Source: Alnus glutinosa (Eukaryota > Streptophyta > Magnoliopsida > Fagales > Betulaceae). Taken from it: 64,000 bases of DNA. Position 1 is the stretch's first letter; the number at the start of each line of letters is the position of its first letter. Positions 12,030-24,097 of this stretch are shown piece by piece. A model generated the notes under the pieces. The model saw nothing but the letters and a program-made list of their open reading frames with translations. It was not told the DNA's origin and ran no database searches. The translations under genes and the position numbers were made by a program. Location: NCBI RefSeq assembly GCF_958979055.1, contig NC_084898.1, positions 21,914,602-21,978,601 of the forward strand. Direction: 5' to 3'.

Positions 12030-12764
12030 TAAAATATAACTAATAAAAAAACAAACAAATGAATCATTACACTTACGAAGAGACATTTGGAAAAAAAGAA
12101 TCTATATATATGTGACACTAGAAGATAAGTAAAGACAAAATTTAGTAGTAATAAAAAAGTTAGTTATACAGAATAAAATTGATCATTTCTACATTAATTT
12201 TCAAAATACCTTAATTGCCCCTATTCATTTAAATTCTCAATGATCAAACATCGTGGCAACAATTTTTTTTTTCAATTGTTTATCATTTAGTCCTTTGCAT
12301 ATGCTAACGGTCGCTTCGCAATTTTTTTTTAAAAAAAAACAAAGATTGTCAATGAAAAGATTAACAATACAATGTTTGCTTCCATCATCAACTTACTCCA
12401 AATTAACATATAAGATATGTTAATTTTTCATTTATTTGGGATATGTGAATGGGTAGATCATGTGGGATAAAAGAGTAATCTTATATATTGGACAAGTATA
12501 TGGCAAAAGCTAATGTGACATGGTCTCTCAATTAAATAACTTTTTTGCATCCACCAAATGCTATGGGGGACTACGCTACATTAGCTTTAGTGGATGGAAG
12601 GTAGATACTTGTCTAGTATATAGAATTATTCGTGCTAAAATGGTGTAGTGCTTACGCAGGTAGATTTTCTCTAAATAAATATTATTGAGAGTAAGGTTTA
12701 TTCAAGAATAGTATTTTTTTTTTTTTTCAATAGAAGACACTCAAAGAAAAAGTCGATTGTATTT

Positions 12765-13340
12765 TGTTGGTACAGTTTTCGGTACGGTAACATGTTGCAT
12801 TGTGATTCGTCATCTTCCTTGATATTCGCTCTCCTCGTAATCTGCAAAATAATAAACAACTAGTCGGGGGCACCGACTACTCCCACTCCGATGACTTAGT
12901 CAGTACAAACTTTATGACTTTCAAGGAGTACTTAAAATCTCAGAGCTTAGAGAATATCTATCTGTCTAAATACCTGACGTAGTAGTCTTACTTATAGGCT
13001 CACAGTCCACAGTTGTAGAACTACTGGAGTGCTTAGAGCATAATCTGATTAAGAGTCTTTTGTCTTATCTTCATAAGCCTTATCTTCATAGAATTTAAAT
13101 TAGGTAGTAGAGTCCAAACTGAATAGGACACTACCTCTTCATTTGATGCCATACTATTAGATACCTTATCTCATATTTGATGGGATATGAGCATATCTCG
13201 ATATACTCAGGATATGAGTCTTTTTGGAGGTAACGACGGGTCCTGCACTTAAGTCTGATCTGGACGGACTGACCTGATGGGCTCAGCCCTCGATACTACT
13301 TTAGGTTTACGTGTCTTTGGGGCTGATTATTTTCCCAACA
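12765..13340 (-). mobile_element. Solo LTR, array copy B (576 bp)
   Basis: Read on the minus strand it starts TGTTGGGAAAATAATC and ends CTGTACCAACA, with a perfect 5-bp target duplication TATTT on both sides. Flank A has the empty site with a single TATTT. No internal region, so it is the product of LTR-LTR recombination before the array expanded. Confidence 0.85.
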
Positions 13341-14348
13341 TATTTGAAAGGATTTTAATAAAAAAAATGTTACCTATATTTTTGATGTGATAGTAAAAAT
13401 TATTATTGGATTCAAAATTTAATAATGATTAATCCAAAATATAAAAAATGATTTTAATTGCCACGTAAAAAAGTATTAGTATAGTTCAAAGACCCGAAGA
13501 CAGTTTCATTGCTGGTGCAAACTATGTGTCGACAATATTCCTGTTATCACAGATTTTTGTTTTAAAGGCCACAGTAGGTTGTCTCTTAATACAAACTAGT
13601 CCTTCAATTTTAAGAATGGCATCGAAAACAGCATCACTGCTCCTTAATTACATCAGATTCTAGAATTGTGTATTACGAGATGGATCCCATGAGGATTGAC
13701 TTAATTGTATCAAATTCTGGAATTATTACTTAACTAATTTAAAAATAAAAAATAAAAATTTGGTGTGGTCATGTGAGTTGTGACTGAAAGAAAAATGAAA
13801 TTGCTTAAACATAAATTAAAATTTGTTATTGGTAACACTAAAGCTTACAGTTTACACCTAATCATTACAAATCAAAGTTTCTAGTAAGCCTATATAAGTG
13901 GTTACGGTATTGACTCTAACCATTAACTGCAAGATCCTAAGATAATTATTAGATTTTAATAACTGACAACGATTATTTTATAAGTTGTAATTCTTACGCA
14001 ACCAAATTTACACAATTTTTACATAATTAGTATGTGACTCTTGGTAAAAGTCAACTATATTAAAAAAATTTTTTTTACATAAAATAACATGTGAAGAGGT
14101 ATCATCATCTAAGTTCAAAGTAAATAAAAAATAACATAAGAGCTATTATCTAATATTCATGACATATTAGATCAAAGCCTCTCGTTAATTGTATTTGGAA
14201 ATGAATTATTGGTTTAAAAGAAGTGATATGTATGCAATATTGGAGTGCATAGAATCATCATACTATTCATTTATGTAAAAGGATTATAAATGGTGAATGT
14301 TAAAAATTGAAGTGACTTGTCAAAGTGTCGCATCTATAATAAAATGTA

Positions 14349-14969
14349 GGGTTAAATACGTTTTTACCCCCTGTGATTTAAATCCTTTATTTTTACCCCC
14401 TATGGTTCATTTCCTATTGCAGATAGTATCTTGGTTTTGGTAAAAGACAAGTTTGGTACCCCGTCCAAATTTTTGTCCAAAAACTAATGATAGTCGACAT
14501 CAGTGCTACTAAACATCCTTTAAAAGTCAACACCTGTCACAGATGCCACATAAGCTTGCCCTCTCAGCTGTTGGTATCATGTACATGCCACATTAGTGTC
14601 ATGTCATATTTTTTTAAAAAAAAGGGGTGACTAAGCCACTCCCTTGCCCGGTCTGGGAGTGACTGAACCACCCCATGACCCTTAGGGGTGGCCCAAACCC
14701 CCCTAAGTCACCCTTTTTCTTTTTCTTTTTGCTCTTTGGCCCTTGGTGTTGGTTCTCATGGGCCATGGGGGTGGTTTGGCCACCTCTAATGGCCAAACCC
14801 CCCTAAACCACCCCCCTTTTTTTTGCTCTTTGGCCTTTGAGGGTGGCCAAACCACCCCCATGGGCCACAGGGGTGGTTCGGCCACCCCTAGACCGACCAA
14901 GGGCCCACCCCTCCTTTTGTTTTTTTTTCAATTTTTTTTTTGTTTTAATTTTTTAAAGCTTTTAAAAAA

Positions 14970-15015
<46 letters not shown>

Positions 15016-15259
15016 CATGGCACTGGTGTGGCATGTACACATCATACCCATAGTTGAGAGGGCAAACTTATGTGGCATCCAGAACAGATGTCAACTTTTA
15101 AATTATGTTTAGTGGCACTGACGTAGACTATCGTTATTTTTTGACGGATGTATCATTTTCGTCTTTTATCAAAATCAAGATACCATTTGGGATACGAAAT
15201 GAATCATAGAGGCCAAAAAATAAAGAAGTTAAACCACATGTGTGGAACATATTTAACCC
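14349..15259. mobile_element. Mutator-like non-autonomous element, array copy C
   Basis: Same element as at 11092-12029, starting GGGTTAAATACG and ending ATTTAACCC, with TAAAATGTA before and TAAAATATA after. It was amplified with the host unit, not by fresh transposition, since site and flanks are identical. Confidence 0.82.
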
Positions 15260-16007
15260 TAAAATATAACTAATAAAAAAACAAACAAATGAATCATTAC
15301 ACTTACGAAGAGACATTTGGAAAAAAAGAATTTATATATATGTGACACTAGAAGATAAGTAAAGACAAAATTTAGTAGTAATAAAAAAGGTAGTTATACA
15401 GAATAAAATTGATCATTTCTACATTAATTTTCAAAATACCTTAATTGCCCCTATTCATTTAAATTCTCAATGATCAAACATCGTGGCAACAATTTTTTTT
15501 TTTTTCAATTGTTTATCATTTAGTCCTTTGCATATGCTAACAGTCGCTTCGCAATTTTTTTTTTAAAAAAAACGAAGATTGTCAATGAAAAGATTAACAA
15601 TACAATGTTTGCTTCCATCATCAACTTACTCCAAATTAACATATAAGATATGTTAATTTTTCATTTATTTGGGATATGTGAATGGGTAGATCATGTGGGA
15701 CAAAAGAGTAATCTTATATAATGGACAAGTATCTGCCAAAAGCTAATGTGACATGGTCTCTCAATTAAATAACTTTTTTGCATCCACCTAATGCTATGGG
15801 GGACTACACTACATTAGCTTTAGTGGATGGAAGGTAGATACTTGTCTAGTATATAGAATTATTCGTGCTAAAATGGTGTAGTGCTTACGCAGGTAGATTT
15901 TCTCTAAATAAATATTATTGAGAGTAAGGTTTATTCAAGAATAGTATTTTTTATTTTTTATTTTTTTTTTCAGTAGAAGACACTCAAAGAAAAAGTCGAT
16001 TGTATTT

Positions 16008-16527
16008 TGTTGGTACAGTTTTCGATACGGTGACATGTTGCATTGTGATTCGTCATCTTCCTTGATATTCGCTCTCCTCGTAATCTGCTCTGATGACTTA
16101 GTCAGTACAAATTTTATGACTTTCAAGGAGTACTTAAAATCTCAGAACTTAGAGAATATCTATCTGTCTAAATACCTGACGTACTAGTCTTACTTATAGG
16201 CTCACAGTCCACAGTTGTAGAAGTACTGGAGTGCTTGGAGCATAATCTGATTAAGAGTCTTTTGTCTTATCTTCATAGAATTTATATTGGGTAGTAGAGT
16301 CCAAACTGAATAGGACACTACCTCTTCATCTGATGTCATACTATTAGATACCTTATCTCATATTTGATAGGATATGAGCATATCTCGATATACTCGGAAT
16401 AAAAGTCTTTTTGGAGGTAACGACGGGTCCTGCACTTAAGTCTGATCTGGACCGACCGACCTGATGGGCTCAGCCCTCGATACTACTTTAAGCCTACGTG
16501 TTTTTGGGGCTGATTATTTTTCCAACA
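16008..16527 (-). mobile_element. Solo LTR, array copy C (520 bp)
   Basis: Same LTR at the same site with TATTT on each side. It has a deletion of about 45 bp near its 3' end relative to copy B (around 16088). Confidence 0.83.
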
Positions 16528-17242
16528 TATTTGAAAGGATTTTAATGAAAGAAATGTTACCCATACTTTTTAATGTGATAGTAAAAATTATTATTGAATT
16601 AAAAATTTAATAATGATTAATCTAAAATATAAAAAATGATTTTAATTGCCACGTAAAAAAGTATTAGTATAGTTCAAAGACCACGAAGACAGTTTCATTG
16701 CTGGTACAAACTATGTGTCGACAATATTCCTGTTATCACAGATTTTTGTTTTAAAGGCCACAGTAGGTTGTCTCTTAATACAAACTAGTCCTTCAATTTT
16801 AAGAATGGCATCGAAAACAGCATCACTGCTCCTTAATTACATCAGATTCTAGAATTGTGTATTACGAGATGGATCCCATGAGGATTGACTTAATTGTATC
16901 AAATTCTGGAATTATTACGTAACTAATTTAAAAATAAAAAATAAAAAATTGGTGTGGTCATGTGAGTTGTGACTGAAAGAAAAATGAAATTGCTTAAACA
17001 TAAATTAAAATTTGTTATTGGTAACACTAAAGCTTACAGTTCACACCTAATCATTACAAATCAAAGTTTCTAGTAGGCCTATAAGTGGTTACGGTATTGA
17101 CTCTAACCATTAACTGCAAGATCTTAAGATAATTATTAAATTTTAATAACTGACAACGATTATTTTATAAGTTGTAATTCTTACACAACAAAATTTACAC
17201 AATTTTTACATAATTAGTATGCGACTCTTGATAAAAGTCAAC

Positions 17243-17286
<44 letters not shown>

Positions 17287-17559
17287 TACATAAAATAACA
17301 TGTGAAGAGGTATCATCATCTAAGTTCAAAGTAAATAAAAAATAACATAAGAGCTATTATCTAATATTCACGACATATTAGATGAAAGCCTCTCGTTAAT
17401 TGTATTTGGAAATGAATTATTGGTTTAAAAGAAGTGATATGTATGCAATATTGGAGTGCATAGAATCATCATACTATTCATTTATGTAAAAGGATTATAA
17501 ATGGTGAATGTTAAAAATTGAAGTGACTTGTCAAAGTGTCGCATCTATAATAAAATGTA

Positions 17560-17856
17560 GGGTTAAATACGTTTTTACCCATGTGGTTTAACTCATTTAT
17601 TTTTACCCCCTATGGTTCATTTCCTATTGCAGATAGTACCTTGGTTTTGGTAAAAAAACAAGTTTGGTACCCCGTCCAAATTTATGTCCAAAAACTAACG
17701 ATAGTCGACATCAGTGCTACTAAACACCCTTTAAAAATCGACACCTGTCACAGATGCCACATAATCTTGCCCTCTCAGCTTTTGGTATCATGTACATGCC
17801 ACATTAGTGCCATGTCATATTTTTTTTAAAAAAAAATTAAAAGCTTTAATTTTTTT

Positions 17857-17891
<35 letters not shown>

Positions 17892-18533
17892 AAAAAACAA
17901 AAGAAGGGGTAATTGAGCCACCCCTTTGGCCGGTCTGGGAGTGACTGAACCACCCCATGGCCCTTAAGGGTGGCCCAAACCTCCCTAAGCCACCCTTTTT
18001 CTTTTTCTTTTTGCTCTTTGGCCCTTGGTGGTGGTTCTCATGGGCCATGGGGGTGGTTTGGCCCCCTCTAAGGGCCAAACCCCGCTAAACCACCCCCCTT
18101 ATTTTTGCTCTTTGGCCTTTGAGGGTGGCCAAACCACTCCCATGGGCCACAGGGGTGGTTCGGCCACCCCTAGACCGACCAAGGGCCCACCCCTCCTTTT
18201 GTTTTTTCTTTTCAATTTTTTTTTTTTGTTTTAATTTTTTAAAGCTTTTAAAAAAAATTTTTATATATATATATATGTGTGTGTGTGACATGGCACTGGT
18301 GTGGCATGTACACATCATACCCACAGTTGAGAGGGCAAACTTATATGGCATCCAAGACAGATGTCAACTTTTAAATTATGTTTAGTGGCACTGACGTAGA
18401 CTAACGTTAGTTTTTTTATGGAGGTATCATTTCCGTCTTTTATTAAAATCAAGATACCATCTGCGATACGAAATGAATCATAGAGGACAAAAAATAAAGA
18501 AGTTAAACCACATGTGTGGAACATATTTAACCC
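17560..18533. mobile_element. Mutator-like non-autonomous element, array copy D
   Basis: Third copy at the same site within its unit, 974 bp. It carries a longer A tract at 17862-17890 and a short (TG)n/(AT)n at 18260-18290. Core GGGTGGCC run at 17906-18196. Confidence 0.82.
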
Positions 18534-19274
18534 TAAAATATAACTAATAAAAAAAACAAACAAATGAATCATTACACTTACGAAGAGACATTTGGAAAAA
18601 AAGAATCCATATATATGTGACACTAGAAGATAAGTAAAGACAAAATTTAGTAGTAATAAAAAAGTTAGTTATACAGAATAAAATTGATCATTTCTACATT
18701 AATTTTCAAAATACCTTAATTGCCCCTATTCATTTAAATTCTCAATGATCAAACATCATGGCAACAATTTTTTTTTTTTCAATTGTTTATCATTTAGTCC
18801 TTTGCATATGCTAACGGTCGCTTCGCAATTTTTTTTTTTTTTTAAAAATAAAGATTATCAATGAAAAGATTAACAATACAATGTTTGCTTCCATCATCAA
18901 CTTACTCCAAATTAACATATAAGATATGTTAATTTTTCATTTATTTGGGATATGTGAATGGGTAGATCATGTGGGACAAAAGAGTAATCTTATATATTTG
19001 ACAAGTATATGCCAAAAGCTTATGTGACATGGTCTCTCAATTAAATAACTTTTTTGCATCCACCAAATGCTATGGGGGACTACACTACATTAGCTTTAGT
19101 GGATGGAAGGTAGATACTTGTCTAGTATATAGAATTATTCGTGCTAAAATGGTTTAGTGCTTACGCAGGTAGATTTTCTCTAAATAAATATTATTGAGAG
19201 TAAGGTTTATTCAAGAATAGTTCTTTCTTTTTTTTTTTAGTAGAAGACACTCAAAGAAAAAGTCGATTGTATTT

Positions 19275-19809
19275 TGTTGATACAGTTTCCGGTACGGTGA
19301 CATGTTGCCTTGTGATTCGTCATCTTCCTTGATATTCGCTCTCCTCGTAACCGACTATGCTCACTCCAATGACTTAGTCAGTACAAACTTTATGACTTTC
19401 AAGGAGTACTTAAAATCTCAGAGCTTAGAGAATATCTATCTGTCTAAATAGTAGTCTTACTTATAGGCTCACAGTCCACAGTTGTAGAACTACTGGAGTG
19501 CTTGGAGCATAATCTGATTAAGAGTCTTTTGTCTTATCTTCATAAGCCTTATTATCATAGAATTTAAATTGGGTAGTAGAGTCCAAACTGAATAGGACAC
19601 TGCCTCTTCATCTGATGTCATACTAGTAGATACCTTATCTCATATTTGATGGGATATGAGCATATCTCGATATACTCGGGATAAGAGTCTTTTTGGAGGT
19701 AACGACGGGTCTTGCACTTAAGTCTGATTTGGACAGACCGACCTGATGGGCTCAGCCCTCGATACTACTTTAAGCCTACGTGTCTTTGGGGCTGATTATT
19801 TCCCCAACA
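19275..19809 (-). mobile_element. Solo LTR, array copy D1 (535 bp)
   Basis: Same LTR and TATTT flanks. Its right flank runs directly into a second copy of the MITE right half, marking the internal duplication. Confidence 0.82.
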
Positions 19810-19992
19810 TATTTGAAAGGTAGATACTTGTCTAGTATATAGAATTATTCATGCTAAAATGGTGTAGTGCTTACGCAGGTAGATTTTCTCTAAATAAATA
19901 TTATTGAGAGTAAGGTTTATTCGAGAATAGTATTTTTTTATTTATTTATTTTTTTCAGTAGAAGACACTCAAAGAAAAAGTCGATTGTATTT

Positions 19993-20542
19993 TGTTGGTA
20001 CAGTTTCCGGTACGGTGACATGTTGCATTGTGATTCATCATCTTCCTTGATATTCGCTCTCCTCGTCGGGGGCACTGACCACGCCCACTCCGATGACTTA
20101 GTCAGTACAAACTTTATGACTTTCAAGGAGTACTTAAAATCTCAGAGCTTAGAGAATATTTATCTGTCTAAATACTTGACGTAGTAGTCTTACTTATAGG
20201 CTCACAGTCCACAGTTGTAGAACTACTGGAGTGCTTGGAGCATAATCTGATTAAGAGTCTTTTGTCTTATCTTCATAAGCCTTATTATCATAGAATTTAA
20301 ATTGGGTAGTAGAGTCCAAACTGAATAGGACACTGCCTCTTCATCTGATGTCATACTAGTAGATACCTTATCTCATATTTGATGGGATATGAGCATATCT
20401 CGATATACTCGGGATAAGAGTCTTTTTGGAGGTAACGACGGGTCTTGCACTTAAGTTTGATTTGGACAGACCGACCTGATGGGCTCAGCCCTCGATACTA
20501 CTTTAAGCCTACGTGTCTTTGGGGCTGATTATTTCCCCAACA
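19993..20542 (-). mobile_element. Solo LTR, array copy D2 (550 bp)
   Basis: Second copy within unit D, made by local tandem duplication. It shares D1-specific bases such as the GGTCTTGCACTTAAG variant, which supports recent duplication. Confidence 0.82.
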
Positions 20543-21229
20543 TATTTGAAAGGATTTTAATGAAAGAAATGTTACCTATACTTTTGATGTGATAGTAAAA
20601 ATTATTATTGGATTCAAAATTTAATAATGATTAATTCAAAATATAAAAAATGATTTTAATTGCCACGTAAAAAAGTATTAGAATAATTCAAAGACCCGAA
20701 GACAGTTTCATTGGTGGTACAAACTATGTGTCGACAATATTCCTGTTATCACAGATTTTTGTTTTAAAGGCCACAATAAGTTGTCTCTAATACAAACTAG
20801 TCCTTCAATTTTAAGAATGGCATCGAAAACAGCATCACTGCTCCTTAATTACATTAGATTCTAGAATTGTGTATAGACAGTGTGTATTACGAGATGGATC
20901 CCATGAGGATTGACTTAATTGTATCAAATTTTGGAATTATTACTTAACTAATTTAAAATAAAAAATAAAAAATTGGTGTGGTCATGTGAGTTGTGACCGA
21001 AAGAAAAATGAAATTGCTTAAACATAAATTAAAATTTGTTATTGGTAACACTAAAGCTTACAGTTTACACCTAATCATTACAAATCAAAGTTTCTAGTAG
21101 GCCTGTATAATTGGTTACGGTATTGACTTTAACCATTAACTGCAAGATCCTAAGATAATTATTAAATTTTAATAACTAACAACGATTATTTTATAAGTTG
21201 TAATTCTTACACAACAAAATTTACACAAC

Positions 21230-21470
21230 ACACTCATATAAGGTGTGGAGATTTGATTCTTGTACTACACCATTACAACAACTGCACAACAACCCCTCAC
21301 ATGAGGGTGGACCTCAGTGTATAGAGCCCATCCTCATGTGAAGGGTTGTTGTGCAGTTGTTGTATTAGTGTTGTAAATCTAATATTTTTCTAAGGGGTGT
21401 GACTCATGTGGGTCCTACCTTATGTAAGTATATTATATAAAAGTTGTGTAAATATCATTTCTCTATTTTA
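21230..21470. mobile_element. Nested fold-back MITE
   Basis: Inner hairpin at about 21271-21362: arms containing ACAACAACTGCACAACAACC and its inverse, around a 17-base loop. An outer pair, CACTCATATAAGGTGTGG and its degenerate inverse near 21400-21430, surrounds it. A fragment of the same type lies near 51935-51990. Confidence 0.6.
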
Positions 21471-21479
21471 TAATCGACG

Positions 21480-21640
21480 ATTATCGATTATTAAAATCCA
21501 TAACCGACACTTGATAAACCCTTTTGTTATTTAGGCTTTTGGGCCTTCCTTAACCTTTTTTTTTTTTTTTTTTTTTTTTTTTTGTTCTTATTGTAAATAA
21601 TTTTGGGCTTTTTAAAATAATAAGGAGTGATCCATTAATA
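21480..21640. repeat. Continuation of the duplicated flank after the MITE
   Basis: Matches 2350-2516 of flank A, including the GTTATTTAGGCTTTTGGGCC and AATAATAAGGA-type motifs. This shows that the segment duplication extended this far. A T tract of about 32 lies at 21550-21582. Confidence 0.65.
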
Positions 21641-21939
21641 ATGATTAAAAATTGATGCGTGGGTGTTGGGGATGAGTCATCCCCCCCACGGTACCCACGC
21701 CTTCATTTGTTTTCCCCTCCAGCATAGGAAAAAGAACAAACACAGAGGAGAAGAGACGCAGAAGAAAGAGAAAGAAAAGGAAAGAGAAAGAGAAAGAGAG
21801 GGAAAGATGAGGAGAAGAGGAAGAAAGGGAGAGTGAGAGAGAGAGAGAGAGGGAAAGGGTAGAAGGTAGAAAGTAAGGAGACTTTGAGTTTTTGAGTTGT
21901 ATACTTGTTAGGCTTTGATTTTCTGACCGGCAAATCAAC
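21641..21939. repeat. Purine-rich GA tract
   Basis: 21739-21870 is almost pure G/A on the plus strand (GAGA/GGAAAGA repeats). No coding evidence; ORFs reading it as Ser/Leu/Phe are low complexity. It may be a captured pyrimidine-rich leader read on the minus strand, but that is speculation. Confidence 0.5.
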
Positions 21940-22139
21940 TAGCCACATTTTCAGTGAGTTTTTCGTCAATTTTTCCAACTTCCATTAATGCGACATCACC
22001 TTAGAATATTATATTTTTAATAATTTTATTTAAAATTAAAAAAAAAATTAAAAACAGAAAATGGCGGCCGCCACCCCCTTTAGAGAGGGGGTAGCCTGCG
22101 AGCTACCTCGTGGGCCGAGGGTTGCCGCATACCACCCCT

Positions 22140-22460
22140 AACCCCATCTTGGTGGCGTGTGAATCAGATATGAGCTCTTCCTCGCTGTCGACGATATTAG
22201 CGAGAATCAATCCGAGACCACCAGCGAGCTTCATCGCGCTTCCTTTCTCAACCCTCTCATTCCCTTCGCGATCACACACGACAATTTTCCGGTGACTTTC
22301 GAAGGTTTTAGACTACCCATATAGCAATACATATTTCCACAATCAGTGGCATAGACCAACGGAAGCTTGAAATCAACAAGAGGGTCACCTGAGTACATAG
22401 ACACGCCGCCAAAAACCCTTCCATCGCTGAGAACCACATTGTCTGGCAACTCTCGATCGA
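22140..22460 (-). pseudogene. Captured subtilisin-like protease fragment
   Basis: Minus-strand reading gives ELPDNVVLSDGRVFGGVSMY, SGDPLVDFKLPLVYATDCGN and [15 protein letters not shown]. After a break it continues [20 protein letters not shown] and [10 protein letters not shown]. This is the protease-associated (PA) domain region of plant SBT1-type subtilases (family pattern GKIVVCDRGG...KLAGGAGMILAN). It covers roughly 110 residues of a normally 750-780-residue protease. There is no catalytic Asp, His or Ser region, and a stop and frameshift are present. No function as a protease is possible. Confidence 0.75.
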
Positions 22461-22529
22461 TCGTAGAAGCACCAATGATCATAGAAGCATCGACGATCAT
22501 AAATCAACAAGATGGTCGTGCGCATCTTC

Positions 22530-22810
22530 TAGTGCCTTCCTCGTCATCTCCTGCCTCTCTGTCTTCGGTCAATCTGACCCAGGACGGGCTCAAGAAGATC
22601 ATCGCCTACAAAGCCGTTGAGTACGTTGAGTCAGGCATGGTGCTCGGCCTCAGAACCAGTTCCACAGCCAAGCACGCCATGACCGCATCAGCGAGCTTTT
22701 GCGCCGGGGCAAGCTCCACAACATTGTCGGCATACCAACCTCCAAGAAGACCCACAAGCAGGCCCTCTCCCTCGGCATCCCTCTCTCCGATCTCAGTGCC
22801 CACCCTCGGC
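22530..22810 (+). pseudogene. Captured ribose-5-phosphate isomerase fragment
   Basis: One frame reads NLTQDGLKKIIAYKAVEYVE then SGMVLGLRTSSTAKHAM. A one-base shift then gives RISELLRRGKLHNIVGIPTS and KKTHKQALSLGIPLSDL. This matches the N-terminal part of plant ribose-5-phosphate isomerase A; the family motif GLGTGSTA is here degraded to GLRTSSTA. The catalytic Asp/Glu/Lys part is missing. It is a truncated captured copy with a frameshift near 22690, next to a GGGTGGC patch and the right TIR. Confidence 0.78.
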
Positions 22811-23230
22811 CCATGGGGGGTGCGGCGAGCCATCCCCGCCCCAAGGGGGTGGCTGCCAAACCCTCCCCTTTTCTTGTTATAAGTTTTTTTTTTTTTTTTT
22901 TTTTTTTAAAAAATATATATATTTTTAAATAAAATTATTAAAAATATAATATTTTAAAGTGATGTAACCAAAATGTTGATGCGGCATAAATGAAAGTTGG
23001 AAAAATGTACAGAAAATTAACTTACGGAATGACTGATTTCAAATTCTTGACAAAGTGAAGGAGTAAAAATTAATTTTTTAAAAGTGAGAGATTGATTTCA
23101 AATCACGCGTTGATTTAGAGATTTATTATACAATATTTACCGTCTATATATATATATTAACCCAAAATTTCACCATTACCAATTTCTAACAGAAGAAACC
23201 CAAACCACTGTCTCTCAGCGTCACCGTCTC

Positions 23231-23464
23231 ATGGGTCACTTTTCCTCGACTGCGGCCAAAGTTGTAAACGAAGAAAACAAGGCCGAGGATCTGAATGTTG
23301 ACCGGACTTGCAGGCCTTCTCACGATGTTCTGGTAGAAGTTCCACAAGTTCAAGTCAATAAGTACGATCAAGAAAAATCAAAGAAAAACAATTTGATGGA
23401 ATGCAAGAAAGAAAGGTTGGCGAGAGAGAAGACGACTGAGAGACCCAAATATTGCATTGTCTAA
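23231..23464 (+). CDS. Possible small basic protein with myristoylation-like N-terminus
   Basis: 77-codon ORF starting MGHFSSTAAKVVNEENKAED and ending RPKYCIV. It is Lys/Glu-rich with no TM segment. Gly2 followed by Ser6 fits the N-myristoylation pattern, and a Cys lies three residues from the end. Upstream, TCTATATATATATATT near 23142 could be a TATA box, and the sequence between is leader-like (CCAAACCACTGTCTCTC). Not a family I recognise. It sits just outside the Pack-MULE right end. It could be a real small gene or chance; expression evidence would decide. Confidence 0.35.
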   Translation: MGHFSSTAAKVVNEENKAEDLNVDRTCRPSHDVLVEVPQVQVNKYDQEKSKKNNLMECKKERLAREKTTERPKYCIV

Positions 23465-23693
23465 GCACCACCGACTACAGAGAGAAAAGGCACTCAAGAA
23501 GCTAGACTATGATATTTGTTGGAACAAGTGGCTTGATTATATTATCTTGACATTAACAGTACAAGATATTTTAGAGTTTTTTATATTTATCTATACAGTA
23601 GAATTTTATTATAAATATATTATATAAAAATAGCCGTACTCTTGTGGACATAAACATATTGTCGAACTACATAAATCTGTGTCTTAATTTTTT

Positions 23694-24088
23694 GGGGTAA
23701 TTACCTTTTTCCCCCATGAATTACCAAAAAATGCGCAATGACTCTATGAACTACCAACTCGACCGAAATAGAGCATTCAACTACCAAAGACAACCATTTT
23801 TCTCCCTTCCGTCAGTCAAAGGGGTTAAAATAAACGGTCAACGGGTCATGTGCCGTTTTATATAGGGGCATGTTGGAAGATGATGGTAGTTTATGGGGGA
23901 AAAAGAGGAAGATGGTGGTAGTTCATAGGGGGAAAAGAGGAAGAAAATGAGGGTAAAACGGCGTGTGACTGACGGAAGGGGGGAAAATGGTTATCTTTGG
24001 TAGTTGAATGCTCTATTTTGGTCGAGTTGGTAGTTCATGGGGCATCGCGCATTTTTTGGTAATTCATGGGGGAAAAGGTAATTACCCC
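23694..24088. mobile_element. Fold-back MITE, 395 bp, exact 9-bp target duplication
   Basis: Starts GGGGTAATTACCTTTTTCCC and ends as its inverse, with arms of about 150 bp that carry paired GGTAGTT(C/G)A blocks. TAATTTTTT is repeated exactly at 23685-23693 and 24089-24097. The 9-bp duplication and long TIRs put it in the Mutator-like group. No ORF. Confidence 0.85.
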
Positions 24089-24097
24089 TAATTTTTT

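Larger units (their letters stand above)
10761..14027. repeat. Tandem array unit B (about 3.27 kb)
   Basis: First of three head-to-tail units. Each starts at TAGTATGTGACTC (TAGTATGCGACTC in unit D) and ends at TTTACACAAT. Each contains, in order, a Mutator-like element, a MITE and a solo LTR. No gene was found in any unit. Confidence 0.8.
14028..17214. repeat. Tandem array unit C (about 3.19 kb)
   Basis: Collinear with unit B with small indels. The solo LTR copy is shorter (lost about 55 bp) and an (AT)n run at 14975-15013 has expanded inside its Mutator-like element. Confidence 0.8.
17215..21229. repeat. Tandem array unit D (about 4.0 kb, with an internal duplication)
   Basis: As units B and C, but a segment of about 710 bp (MITE right half plus solo LTR) is duplicated in tandem: the block from about 19108 to 19818 recurs at 19819-20550. 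The junction lies at GAAAGG/GGAAGG microhomology. A 36-base A run sits near 17249-17284. Confidence 0.78.
21940..23135. mobile_element. Pack-MULE-like element with two captured gene fragments
   Basis: Inverted terminal regions face each other. The left holds TTTTTCCAACTTCC, GCGACATCACC and AATATTATATTTTTAATAA at 21971-22029. The right holds the inverse of the same motifs at 22931-23005. Next to each TIR is a GC-rich GGGTGGC-type patch (22062-22135, 22800-22868). Between them are pieces of two unrelated nuclear genes in opposite orientation: subtilase (minus) and ribose-5-phosphate isomerase (plus). Outer ends and target duplication are not resolved; the right TIR may extend to about 23135. 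Gene fragments inside MULE-type TIRs define a Pack-MULE. Confidence 0.65.

Noticed and set aside
21645-21978. Leu/Ser/Phe-rich minus ORFs
   Set aside because: They translate the GA-rich tract.
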